Shown: in pieces, positions 1 through 6,144 of the stretch
How the letters are laid out: each line of letters starts with the position of its first letter
Position numbering within the stretch: position 1 is the stretch's first letter
The notes under the pieces: generated by a model
Database searches by the model: none
The model's input: only the letters and a program-made list of their open reading frames with translations
Told to the model about the DNA's origin: nothing
Made by a program: the position numbers and the translations under genes
DNA from: Thermoplasmata archaeon
GTDB lineage: Archaea; Thermoplasmatota; Thermoplasmata; RBG-16-68-12
Length of the DNA stretch: 9,276 nucleotides
Reading direction: 5' to 3'
Assembly (NCBI GenBank): GCA_013329855.1
Contig: DUJI01000144.1
Coordinates: 1 to 9,276 of the forward strand

Positions 1-465
1 CCCGCCCGCCCGGTCCGGGCCGAGACGCGCGAACCGGCGCCGGACCCAGGCGGGCATCGCATTGAGCATGACCTGGCCCGCCGAGGTCGAGGGTTCCGCG
101 AGGGCCGCGGCCACGAGGCCGAAGTTCGCGAAGATGTACATGGAGGTCATCCGGGCGCACATGGGCATCTGGTTGCCGTTGATCCACAGACTGCGGTACC
201 AAAGCTGGTGGCACTGGATGTCCCCGAACGTGTACACGGCGCGCGGGTAGATCCACAGGGTCTGCCAGATGGCCTCGTAGTTGAGCTGGTTCGCGCCGCC
301 GTAGTGGTAGGCCACGACGGGATACTGCGCGTACGGCCACGCGAACGTCCCGGGCGCAAGGATGGCGGGCGCGATGAAGAACGACGCGCACCAGAAGAGG
401 TTCAGGAGCAGGAGCCCGAACAGGGGCTTGCTCCAGAGGAGACGCTGCCAGACCCAGGAGGCCAC
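1..465 (-). CDS. DUF2085-type membrane protein (3' part missing)
   Basis: The first 155 codons are present and the rest lies beyond the left edge. A hydrophobic segment at about residues 12-36 is a likely transmembrane helix. Next comes an aromatic-rich stretch, then the pattern C85-H-Q-x3-R-S (residues 85-92) and, about 10 residues on, N-G-N-Q-M-P-M-C103-A-R (96-105). CHQ...R-S...P-x-C-A-R is the hallmark of the DUF2085 family of small predicted membrane proteins, whose function is not known. Many members read CARC-x-G here; this one reads C-A-R-M-T-S, so one conserved cysteine is absent. No ATG lies between the upstream in-frame stop (568-570) and this region. The GTG at 463-465 is chosen because a TATA-like box sits at the right distance for a leaderless transcript starting there. 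The gene lies 102 bp downstream of the small YHS gene on the same strand but probably has its own promoter. Family assignment is fairly firm; the start is moderately firm. Confidence 0.72.
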   Translation of the reverse strand, partial: MASWVWQRLLWSKPLFGLLLLNLFWCASFFIAPAILAPGTFAWPYAQYPVVAYHYGGANQLNYEAIWQTLWIYPRAVYTFGDIQCHQLWYRSLWINGNQMPMCARMTSMYIFANFGLVAAALAEPSTSAGQVMLNAMPAWVRRRFARLGPDRAGG

Positions 466-490
466 GTCCGTGAGACGGCCCCATTCGGAG

Positions 491-500
491 ATAAACGTTT
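491..500 (-). promoter_or_regulatory. TATA-like box of the DUF2085 gene, leaderless type
   Basis: Read on the minus strand the site is AAACGTTTAT, the only AT-rich patch in this GC-rich intergenic stretch. Its TTTAT core is centred about 28 bp upstream of the GTG at 465, the spacing expected between an archaeal TATA box and the transcription start. The mRNA would therefore begin at or within a few bases of the start codon. No Shine-Dalgarno sequence precedes that GTG, which agrees with leaderless initiation. Assigned from position and composition only. Confidence 0.5.
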
Positions 501-514
501 GCCGGGACGCTCTC

Positions 515-530
515 CTTCGGTGGACCGAAG
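515..530. repeat. 16-bp inverted repeat upstream of the DUF2085 promoter
   Basis: CTTCGGT-GG-ACCGAAG is a perfect 7-bp inverted repeat with a 2-bp centre. It lies between the stop of the small YHS gene (568) and the TATA-like box at 491-500. It could be an operator just upstream of the DUF2085 promoter or a hairpin ending the copper-unit transcript. A weaker repeat, TCCCA-AA-TGGGA, lies next to it at 536-547. No T-run follows either, so a terminator role is not shown. Confidence 0.4.
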
Positions 531-567
531 CGGTCTCCCAAATGGGAAAGGGGAGGGGACCGCCAGG

Positions 568-714
568 TCACTTCGCGAACTTGGCGGGGTTCTTCTCGAA
601 CGTCGACTTGCATCCCGGGCTGCAGAAGTAGTACGTCTTCCCCTGGTACGTCGACGTGCCGGCGGACCGCTTCTCGTCCACCATCATGCCGCACACGGGA
701 TCTTTGGCTGCCAT
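568..714 (-). CDS. Stand-alone YHS-domain protein, 48 aa
   Basis: A complete single-domain protein. It opens M-A-A-K-D-P-V-C8-G-M-M-V-D, continues with G-K-T-Y-Y-F-C31-x3-C35, and ends with the F-x3-P-x-K-F helix typical of YHS domains. YHS domains are short cysteine-containing modules of the TRASH superfamily thought to bind metal ions, especially copper; three cysteines (C8, C31, C35) are visible. The same core (DPVCGM, then TYYFC-x3-C) forms the N terminus of the copper ATPase immediately upstream on this strand, so the two are paralogous modules in one transcription unit separated by 43 bp. A small copper-binding or copper-delivery role for the pump is inferred. The ATG at 714 is fixed by an almost ideal Shine-Dalgarno just upstream. 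No signal peptide is visible, so it is probably cytoplasmic. Confidence 0.9.
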   Translation of the reverse strand: MAAKDPVCGMMVDEKRSAGTSTYQGKTYYFCSPGCKSTFEKNPAKFAK

Positions 715-717
715 GGT

Positions 718-726
718 TCACCTCCT
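718..726 (-). promoter_or_regulatory. Strong Shine-Dalgarno of the small YHS gene
   Basis: The minus strand reads AGGAGGTGA followed by ACC and the ATG. This nearly complete match to the 16S rRNA 3' end decides the start at 714. It is by far the strongest ribosome binding site in the window, suggesting high translation of this small protein relative to the ATPase, whose own start has only a weak AGGACGA-like site. Confidence 0.75.
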
Positions 727-757
727 GGTCGTCCGACCTCTTGTACATGTTCCATTC

Positions 758-2860
758 TCAGATCCGCGGGCGGAACCGCCGCAGGGCCATCGAGTTCGCC
801 ACGACGGACACGGAGCTGAAGCCCATGGCGGCGCCCGCGTAGATGGGGTCTAGCAGGATGCCGAACCCGACGTAGAGGAGGCCCGCCGCGAGGGGGATCA
901 AGGCCGTGTTGTAGCCGAACGCCCAGAACAAATTCTGGCGGATCTTCCGGACCGTGCTCCGGCTCAGCTGAATCGCCGCGACCACGTCCCGCAGATCGTC
1001 CTTGATGAGGACGATCCCGCCGGCCTCCATGGCCACGTCCGTCCCGCTTCCGAGGGCGATGCCGACGTCCGACTGGGCCAGGGCCGGCGCGTCATTGATT
1101 CCGTCGCCCACCATGGCCACGACCTGGCCCTGTTCTTGCAGCTCCTTGACCTTCTGCGCCTTCTGCCCCGGCAGGACCTCCGCGATCGCCGCATCGAGAC
1201 CCAGCTGACGCGCGATCGCATCCGCGGTCCTCCGGTGGTCCCCGGTGAGCATGAGGACCTGGATGTTCATGGCCTTCAGGGCTCGGATCGCCTCGGCGGC
1301 ATGCTCCTTGACCGTGTCCGCCACGCCGACAACGCCGACGGCCCGTCCGTCCACGGCCACGATCATGGCCGTCTTCCCGGCCGCCTGGAGCGCGTCGAGG
1401 GCCGGTGCCACGGCCGCGGTGTCGACCCCCTCGCCCGCCATGAGCTTCAGGTTCCCCACGAGGACCGGGTGCCCCGCTACCCGCGCACCGAGCCCCATTC
1501 CGGGGGTGGTCACGTAGTCTTGGGGATCGGCGAGGGCGAGCTTCTCTTCCTGCGCGGCGCGGACGATCGCTTGGCCCAGGGGATGCTCGGACCCCTGCTC
1601 TGCGCTGCCTGCATATCGCAGGACCTCTTCGCGGCTCATCCCCGTCAGGGGCACGACGTCCGTGACCGACGGCTGGCCCTTCGTCAGCGTGCCCGTCTTG
1701 TCGAAGACCACCGCGGTGAGCTTGTGCGCCTTCTCGAGGTATTCGCCTCCCTTGATGAGGAGGCCGTTCTCCGCTCCCTTCCCTGTGCCGACCATGATCG
1801 CCGCAGGCGTCGCGAGGCCGAGGGCGCAGGGGCATGCGATGATGATGACGGCGATGAAGATCGTGAGAGAGAACGGGATGGGCTTGCCGAAGGCGAGCAG
1901 CCAGACGAGGGCGGAGCCCGCTGCAATGGAGATGACCGCGGGCACGAAGACGGAGGCGACCTTGTCCGCGAGGCGTTGGATGGGGGCCCGGGCCACCTGC
2001 GCGTCCTCCACGAGCCGGATGATCTGGTTCAGGGTCGTGTCGGCCCCGACCTTCGCGGCCCGCGCCCGGAGGAAACCGGTCTTATTGATCGTCGCACCGA
2101 TCACCGTGTCCCCGGTCTTCTTGTCGACCGGGATGGATTCGCCCGTGATCATCGACTCGTCGAGCGCGGAGGCGCCCTCCAGGATGATCCCGTCCACCGG
2201 GATGCGTTCCCCGGGCCGCACGACGAAGACATCCTCCAAGTGGACCTGCTCGACGGGGATCTCCTCTTCCTTCCCATCTCGCAGGACGCGGGCCGTGCGC
2301 GGAGCGAGGTCCATGAGCTTTCGGATCGCGTCCCCGGCGCGCCCCTTGGCGATCTCCTCGAAGTACTTGCCGAGCAGGATCAGGCCGATGATCGCCGCCG
2401 CGGTGTCGTAGTAGGTCGCCGGGTTGGCGACGGCCACGCCGAGGTACGGCAGGAACGTGATCAGGGTGCTGTACACCCAGGCCGCCGTCGTCCCCATGGC
2501 GATGAGCACGTCCATGTTGGCGCTCTTGTTCCGAAGGGCGTCCCAGGTCCCGCGGTAGAACCGCCAGCCGGCGATGAACTGGACCGGCGTCGCGAGGACG
2601 AAGAAGAGCAGGTTGACGGGCCCGTCGAGTCCTGCGAGCCACCATCCGAGACTCATCCCGAACGCCACGACGGCCATGGGGATGCCGATGGCCAGGCTGA
2701 AGAGCGAGAGCCGCGCCAGCCTCTTGATTTCCTTCTCCGGCGCAGTGAACGTCTCGAGGCACGTCTCGGAACAGAAGTAGTATGTGCGGCCGCGGACCAC
2801 GGCGGTCAGCTTGGACGTCCCCTCGTCCACATACATGCCGCAAACCGGATCCGTCGCCAT
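758..2860 (-). CDS. copA: Copper-translocating P1B-type ATPase with N-terminal YHS domain
   Basis: A 700-residue heavy-metal P-type ATPase that moves copper across the cytoplasmic membrane at the cost of ATP. An N-terminal YHS domain (about 1-45; C7, C30, C34) replaces the usual CxxC heavy-metal-associated domain. Transmembrane segments follow at about 50-170. The actuator domain carries T-G-E at 239-241. The metal-site helix has C343-P-C345, followed by the phosphorylation motif D387-K-T-G-T. The nucleotide-binding domain shows S-E-H-P (424-427), and the hinge is G-D-G-I-N-D (585-590). The last two helices contain Y650-N651 with a proline four residues on, and M679-G-F-S-S (682-683). CPC plus YN plus MxxSS is the signature of the Cu(I)-type P1B-1 class, so copper is the likely substrate; export is the usual direction. 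It is the first gene of a unit with the downstream YHS gene and faces a divergent gene across a region with an operator-like palindrome. A copB-type name is possible; the copper assignment is strong. Confidence 0.95.
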   Translation of the reverse strand: MATDPVCGMYVDEGTSKLTAVVRGRTYYFCSETCLETFTAPEKEIKRLARLSLFSLAIGIPMAVVAFGMSLGWWLAGLDGPVNLLFFVLATPVQFIAGWRFYRGTWDALRNKSANMDVLIAMGTTAAWVYSTLITFLPYLGVAVANPATYYDTAAAIIGLILLGKYFEEIAKGRAGDAIRKLMDLAPRTARVLRDGKEEEIPVEQVHLEDVFVVRPGERIPVDGIILEGASALDESMITGESIPVDKKTGDTVIGATINKTGFLRARAAKVGADTTLNQIIRLVEDAQVARAPIQRLADKVASVFVPAVISIAAGSALVWLLAFGKPIPFSLTIFIAVIIIACPCALGLATPAAIMVGTGKGAENGLLIKGGEYLEKAHKLTAVVFDKTGTLTKGQPSVTDVVPLTGMSREEVLRYAGSAEQGSEHPLGQAIVRAAQEEKLALADPQDYVTTPGMGLGARVAGHPVLVGNLKLMAGEGVDTAAVAPALDALQAAGKTAMIVAVDGRAVGVVGVADTVKEHAAEAIRALKAMNIQVLMLTGDHRRTADAIARQLGLDAAIAEVLPGQKAQKVKELQEQGQVVAMVGDGINDAPALAQSDVGIALGSGTDVAMEAGGIVLIKDDLRDVVAAIQLSRSTVRKIRQNLFWAFGYNTALIPLAAGLLYVGFGILLDPIYAGAAMGFSSVSVVANSMALRRFRPRI

Positions 2861-2922
2861 AGGGATGTCGTCCTGCCTCTCGGGTCACCTCGTCGAAGAT
2901 CTCGGTGGGTCATCCCCGTTGC

Positions 2923-2952
2923 GCTTAACATTTGTAAAGCGACGCGTAAAGC
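2923..2952. promoter_or_regulatory. Putative promoter/operator of the copper unit
   Basis: The plus strand at 2923-2940 reads GCTTAACATTTGTAAAGC, an 18-bp near-palindrome (each half GCTT-W-ACA-W, 7 of 9 positions symmetrical). Its core, TACA-AA-TGTT on the minus strand, is one base from the TACAnnTGTA box recognised by bacterial CopY-type copper repressors. A further half-site TAAAGC at 2947-2952 repeats the one at 2935-2940 exactly 12 bp away. The AT-rich core also contains TTTACAAA on the minus strand, usable as a TATA box with a transcription start near 2905 and a leader of about 45 nt for the ATPase. Overlap of operator and TATA box would suit repression. The regulator is not in the window. 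Symmetry and position are seen; the metal response is inferred. Confidence 0.45.
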
Positions 2953-3045
2953 CCTTTGCATCTTGGCGGGTAGCCGAGGAAGGCACATTCGCCCACCCCT
3001 CCCCCCCGAAGGCCCATGCCGCCCGATGTCCATGGTGACGTGTCC

Positions 3046-3489
3046 ATGGCCTACGACGACCTGAAGGACTTCGAGGGGGAGACGTACTCCGGCATGGCGG
3101 TGGGCGGACGCCACGTGTGGCGCTACACGGACGCCGTGTGGCGCGAGGTCAAGGTCGCGCCCGACCGCTGGGACTTCACCCTGAGTTCCGTGAAGCGTCG
3201 GGACGAGCCCTCGCCGCCAGGCTCGGGCGTCCCCCCTCTGACGGAGTACCACTGGTACGTCCTCGCGCACCAATGGGTGCGGAAGGTCGACGCGGACAGC
3301 TACCGCACGTTCATGTCCGGCGAGAAGTACAAGCTGGCCCACAGGCGGCCGCACTGGCGTGCGTGGAGTGACGAGTATCCCGGAAACCTCGCCTCGAGGG
3401 ACGCCGTGGCGGCCATCCTGGAGTGCCGCCTCGAACGGCTGCGTGCGGAGACGGAGCCGCGAACCCTGTGGGCCCGCGCGGCTCCATGA
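3046..3489 (+). CDS. Conserved-looking hypothetical protein, 147 aa
   Basis: I do not recognise this protein. It is soluble, with no signal peptide or membrane segment, and rich in aromatic and charged residues: eight tryptophans and several tyrosines and histidines. It opens M-A-Y-D-D-L-K-D-F-E-G-E and has a central H-V-W-R-Y / W-R-E-V-K block (23-36). A long proline/glycine loop (55-65) precedes Y-H-W-Y-V-L-A-H-Q (68-76), then R-R-P-H-W-R-A-W (100-107), and the end is a short arginine-rich helix (118-136). The ATG at 3046 is preferred because GGTGA lies 7 bp upstream; an in-frame ATG at 3016 would add 10 residues lacking that character. Codon use is strongly GC3-rich like its neighbours, supporting a real gene. 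It is transcribed away from the copper ATPase and ends 10 bp from the convergent PAC2 gene. A link to copper is possible only through the shared intergenic region. Confidence 0.75.
   Translation: MAYDDLKDFEGETYSGMAVGGRHVWRYTDAVWREVKVAPDRWDFTLSSVKRRDEPSPPGSGVPPLTEYHWYVLAHQWVRKVDADSYRTFMSGEKYKLAHRRPHWRAWSDEYPGNLASRDAVAAILECRLERLRAETEPRTLWARAAP
3453..3485. terminator. Inverted repeat between convergent genes, possible bidirectional terminator
   Basis: GGAGCCGCG (3453-3461) and CGCGGCTCC (3477-3485) are perfect 9-bp complements with a 15-base loop. The repeat ends one base before the stop codon of the plus-strand gene and 15 bp past the end of the PAC2 gene on the other strand, so either transcript could fold it. 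No T-run follows, and archaeal termination usually depends on T-runs, so the terminator role is uncertain. In such GC-rich DNA it could also be a product of coding sequence. Confidence 0.35.
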
Positions 3490-3499
3490 ACGCCCGGGA

Positions 3500-4246
3500 T
3501 CAGCGGTACATGTCCGAGGGCGGCGTGCCCTCCTTCGGCGTCGCGGGCGCGGCCTGCTGCTTCAGCCGCTGGAGGTACTCCTCGAGCTGGCGCGCCTGCT
3601 GCTGGAGCGGCCCCAGGTCCACCGTGACGTCCTCGAGGAGCTCGTCGAGCGCGTGCACCAGGGAGACCGCGGCGTGGGCGTCGGGCAGATCCTGACGCGC
3701 CTCGGCCAGGAGGGCGATCACGTCCACGTTGCGCCACCGCCCCTCGTTCAGGAGGACGCCCGCCACCCCCGCGATCATGCCCGTCTCGAGCTGCGGGATC
3801 TCGTGGGTGTCCAGCTGCTTCCGCGCCGCGTCCGTGCTTCCGACGCCCCAGACGTTCGGCTCCTCGGTCCTGGGGCCGTCCCCGTCCATGGGCAGCCCCT
3901 CCAGGGAGATGATGCGCCGGATGCCCTCCTTCTTGGCCCAGTCCATGAGGGCGTACGCCACGGGCCGGTGGATCCGGGTAGGGAGGGGCATCTCGCAGAT
4001 GAAGATGGCCAGCTTGTGCCCCGGGCTCGCATACACCCGCGCGGGGAACTTGGGCTTCTTCGCGTAGATCATGGAGACCGACGGGAAGTCCTCCGACTCC
4101 AGGGCGCAGACCTGGTCGACGGGGAGCATCTGGATCAGGTACGTGGTCGAGATCGTGCTGACCAGGCCGACGCTCGGGAACGCGGCGACGATCGTGCCGC
4201 CCTTCAGGTCGACCTCTTTGAGGGTGCGTATCTCCACGCCGGGCAT
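3500..4246 (-). CDS. PAC2-family proteasome-assembly-chaperone homologue with C-terminal HbYX motif
   Basis: A 248-residue member of the PAC2 family, related to eukaryotic proteasome assembly chaperone 2 and archaeal PbaA/PbaB. Typical features are the N-terminal F-P-S-V-G-L-V loop (24-30), the F-P-S-V ... F-P-A-R-V-Y segment (54-72), a central I-I-S-L-E-G strand (112-117), the G-M-I-A-G-V-A-G-V-L-L turn (156-166) and P-D-x2-A-A (188-193). The end is unusual: a glutamine-rich probable coiled coil (about 212-232), a flexible Pro/Ala/Lys linker, and the last three residues M-Y-R. Hydrophobic-Tyr-any at the extreme C terminus is the HbYX motif by which proteasome activators insert into pockets of the 20S alpha ring; PbaB of Pyrococcus acts this way. 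It probably binds the 20S proteasome as an activator or assembly factor. The start at 4246 has GAGG 7 bp upstream. It lies 55 bp after the 120-aa gene and may be cotranscribed. Confidence 0.9.
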   Translation of the reverse strand: MPGVEIRTLKEVDLKGGTIVAAFPSVGLVSTISTTYLIQMLPVDQVCALESEDFPSVSMIYAKKPKFPARVYASPGHKLAIFICEMPLPTRIHRPVAYALMDWAKKEGIRRIISLEGLPMDGDGPRTEEPNVWGVGSTDAARKQLDTHEIPQLETGMIAGVAGVLLNEGRWRNVDVIALLAEARQDLPDAHAAVSLVHALDELLEDVTVDLGPLQQQARQLEEYLQRLKQQAAPATPKEGTPPSDMYR

Positions 4247-4301
4247 AGAGAAACCTCGAATGCGAATGCGGAGGGGTGCGTAAGTAGTTTGGGCATGGAG
4301 C

Positions 4302-4664
4302 TCAGAGGGCTTCCACGGCCTTGACCGCCTCGTCGATCTCCTTGGCGAGCTTGGCCTTGGCGGCCGGGTCGTGCCACAGGTACGTCAGGTCGGGCCGCGT
4401 GCGCCGGCAGATGTCGAGCATCTCGTCGATGCTCGTGCTGCGGAGGACCTCGAGGACCACGGGTCGATAGGCCCGCAGTTCCGTCGCGTGGCGCCGCACG
4501 ACGTCCGAGTACAACCAGAGCTCGCCCTTCATCCAGCGCTCCACGAAGCCGCGGGAGAGCGGCCGGACGCGCCTGGCGACCTGCTTCTCGAACGCTTCCC
4601 TGGCGAGTTCGAGGAGCAGCCGGTGTTCGGATTCCTGCTCGGTCGCCGCCACGTCGCGGCCCAT
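4302..4664 (-). CDS. Hypothetical helical protein, 120 aa
   Basis: I do not recognise a family. The sequence is mostly predicted amphipathic helix, with no membrane segment or signal peptide. An acidic start (E-Q-E-S-E-H) leads into a long helix with R-E-A-F-E-K-Q, followed by a basic patch R-R-V-R-P-L-S-R-G-F. Then comes W-M-K-G-E-L-W-L-Y-S-D-V-V-R-R-H, a segment I-D-E-M-L-D-I-C-R-R-T-R-P-D-L, and a C-terminal charged helix K-L-A-K-E-I-D-E-A-V-K. The ATG at 4664 is chosen over an in-frame ATG at 4736 because the upstream 24 residues are arginine/proline-rich and would overlap the permease gene. It starts 43 bp after the ABC permease stop and ends 55 bp before PAC2, all on one strand, so it could belong with either. 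Possible DNA-binding or adaptor roles are guesses; no helix-turn-helix is clear. Confidence 0.7.
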   Translation of the reverse strand: MGRDVAATEQESEHRLLLELAREAFEKQVARRVRPLSRGFVERWMKGELWLYSDVVRRHATELRAYRPVVLEVLRSTSIDEMLDICRRTRPDLTYLWHDPAAKAKLAKEIDEAVKAVEAL

Positions 4665-4707
4665 GGACGCGGTGGGAAATAGACCTTCGGGTTTCCCCCG
4701 CCTGGGG

Positions 4708-6144
4708 CTAGCTCTCTGCCTTCTTGTGGAACACAAAGAGGGTCAGCACGAGAAGCACGGCCACCCAGAGGACAGCCGCGCCCACGACGGTGGCTGTGGA
4801 CACATATCCAATCGGCACCAGACCCGAGTACCCACCCGACGACGGAATCGCGAGGAACACCAGCATCGAGAAGAGCGTGTTGGGGTCGAAGAGCTGGAGC
4901 ACGACGAGCGTGCCGTACGTGCCCGGGTTGAAGAAGCTCCCTCCTGAGCTGAAGAGGACGAACGTGGTGACGAAGGAGAAGAACAAGTTGAAGAACAGCC
5001 ACAGGACGACCCCGAAGACCACCGCCGTGCCGACGCTTTTCGCCACGGTGGAGAAAAGCAGCATCAGGAGGGTGTACACCGCGACGAGGAAGAGGCTCGA
5101 GGCCACGACCGCTACCACAAACGTCCCCGTGGGCGCCTTATCTGAAACCGCGGTGAGGATGCCGACCCCCGCGAGGAGGACGACCGTCACGGGGAGTGCG
5201 ACGGACGCAAACGCACCCAGGAACTTCCCGAGCAGAATGCCCTCGCGGCGCACGCGCTGGGCCAGGAGGATCTCGAGGGATCCCTGGGCTCGCTCGCGCG
5301 CGACAGCGTCGAAGGAGATTGCGATCGCGGCGATAGGCAACAGCAGCCCGAAGAACGTGGTGACCGTGAGGAGCACGACATCCGCGCCGTTCTGGTACGT
5401 CGGCCCGGCATTCGTGTTCCCCATCACCATATACGACTCCTCGTACCCGTTGTACGTGATGCGGACCGTCTGGGGCCCGGGCGCCAGCGAAGTGCTGAAG
5501 AATCCGTTCGCATCGGGATGGCCCTCGGAGGTGTCGTTGAGGTATACGTTCGCACCCGTCGCGGGATAGCCCGTTGTCGTGAGCACGTGAGTGTAGAAGA
5601 TTGTCACCGAGCCGGTCGGTCCGATGGTGGAACTCGTGCTAATCGCGCCGAGCGTGAAGGTCCGGTTAGAGAGGGTCTGATCGAAGGACACATAGGTCAT
5701 GCCCATGAGATAGGCCCCTCCAGACTCAGATTGGAGAACGAATGAGGTGTTGCTGGGGAAGCTCGTCCCGAGGTCGGCCGAAGCCCAGCCCGTACTGTTC
5801 GTGGTCAAGTTCTCGATGAGCGTACGGGTCCCTCCCCCGTACGGCTCGAAGCTTGCATTGTACAGCGAGAGCAAAATCCCCGCCATCGGTGTCCCTCGGA
5901 CATCCGCAACCCAGACGATGACCAGGTAATGGGTCCCGTCAGTTTCGTTTCGGATGGCGGGGTGCCCGAAAAGGTAGGCAGAGTTGGTGAACCCCATTGT
6001 GGGCGACTGGGAGAGACCGTACGACGCGCCGAACACGAGGAGGGCGAAGAGGACGATGAGGATGATGAGCCGCGGGCTCTTCAGATGGGACCAGAACTCC
6101 ATCCACCCCACCCGCGCGGTCCCAACGAAGGGATTCCCAGTCAT
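4708..6144 (-). CDS. ABC-2 type transporter permease with large sequon-rich outer domain
   Basis: The 478-residue membrane subunit of the ABC transporter whose ATPase is encoded just upstream; the start overlaps that gene's stop as ATGA. Layout: a short cytoplasmic N terminus, TM1 at about 25-42, a large outer loop (about 43-255), then five further hydrophobic segments at about 256-277, 311-332, 340-365, 372-398 and 450-472. The cytoplasmic segment 280-305 (A-R-E-R-A-Q-G-S-L-E-I-L-L-A) is the coupling motif typical of ABC-2 permeases of the NosY/NatB kind. The outer loop holds two beta-rich stretches (about 72-160 and 177-240) resembling carboxypeptidase-regulatory or Ig-like folds, as in T-G-Y-P-A-T-G-A-N-V-Y-L and D-A-N-G-F-F. 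It carries seven N-x-S/T sequons (N66, N96, N112, N116, N132, N160, N203) and none is seen in the rest of the protein, suggesting surface glycosylation. The substrate is unknown; export is the usual role of this class. Confidence 0.9.
   Translation of the reverse strand: MTGNPFVGTARVGWMEFWSHLKSPRLIILIVLFALLVFGASYGLSQSPTMGFTNSAYLFGHPAIRNETDGTHYLVIVWVADVRGTPMAGILLSLYNASFEPYGGGTRTLIENLTTNSTGWASADLGTSFPSNTSFVLQSESGGAYLMGMTYVSFDQTLSNRTFTLGAISTSSTIGPTGSVTIFYTHVLTTTGYPATGANVYLNDTSEGHPDANGFFSTSLAPGPQTVRITYNGYEESYMVMGNTNAGPTYQNGADVVLLTVTTFFGLLLPIAAIAISFDAVARERAQGSLEILLAQRVRREGILLGKFLGAFASVALPVTVVLLAGVGILTAVSDKAPTGTFVVAVVASSLFLVAVYTLLMLLFSTVAKSVGTAVVFGVVLWLFFNLFFSFVTTFVLFSSGGSFFNPGTYGTLVVLQLFDPNTLFSMLVFLAIPSSGGYSGLVPIGYVSTATVVGAAVLWVAVLLVLTLFVFHKKAES

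Noticed and set aside
731..757. TGTACATG-type overlapping palindromes in the gap between the ATPase and small YHS genes, considered as a second operator
   Set aside because: The symmetry is only 6 bp, the spacing differs from the 2923-2940 site, and no TATA-like box accompanies it.
1136..3064. A 642-codon open frame on the plus strand
   Set aside because: It is antisense to the copper ATPase, and its translation is low-complexity Arg/Asp/Gly typical of a shadow frame in GC-rich DNA.
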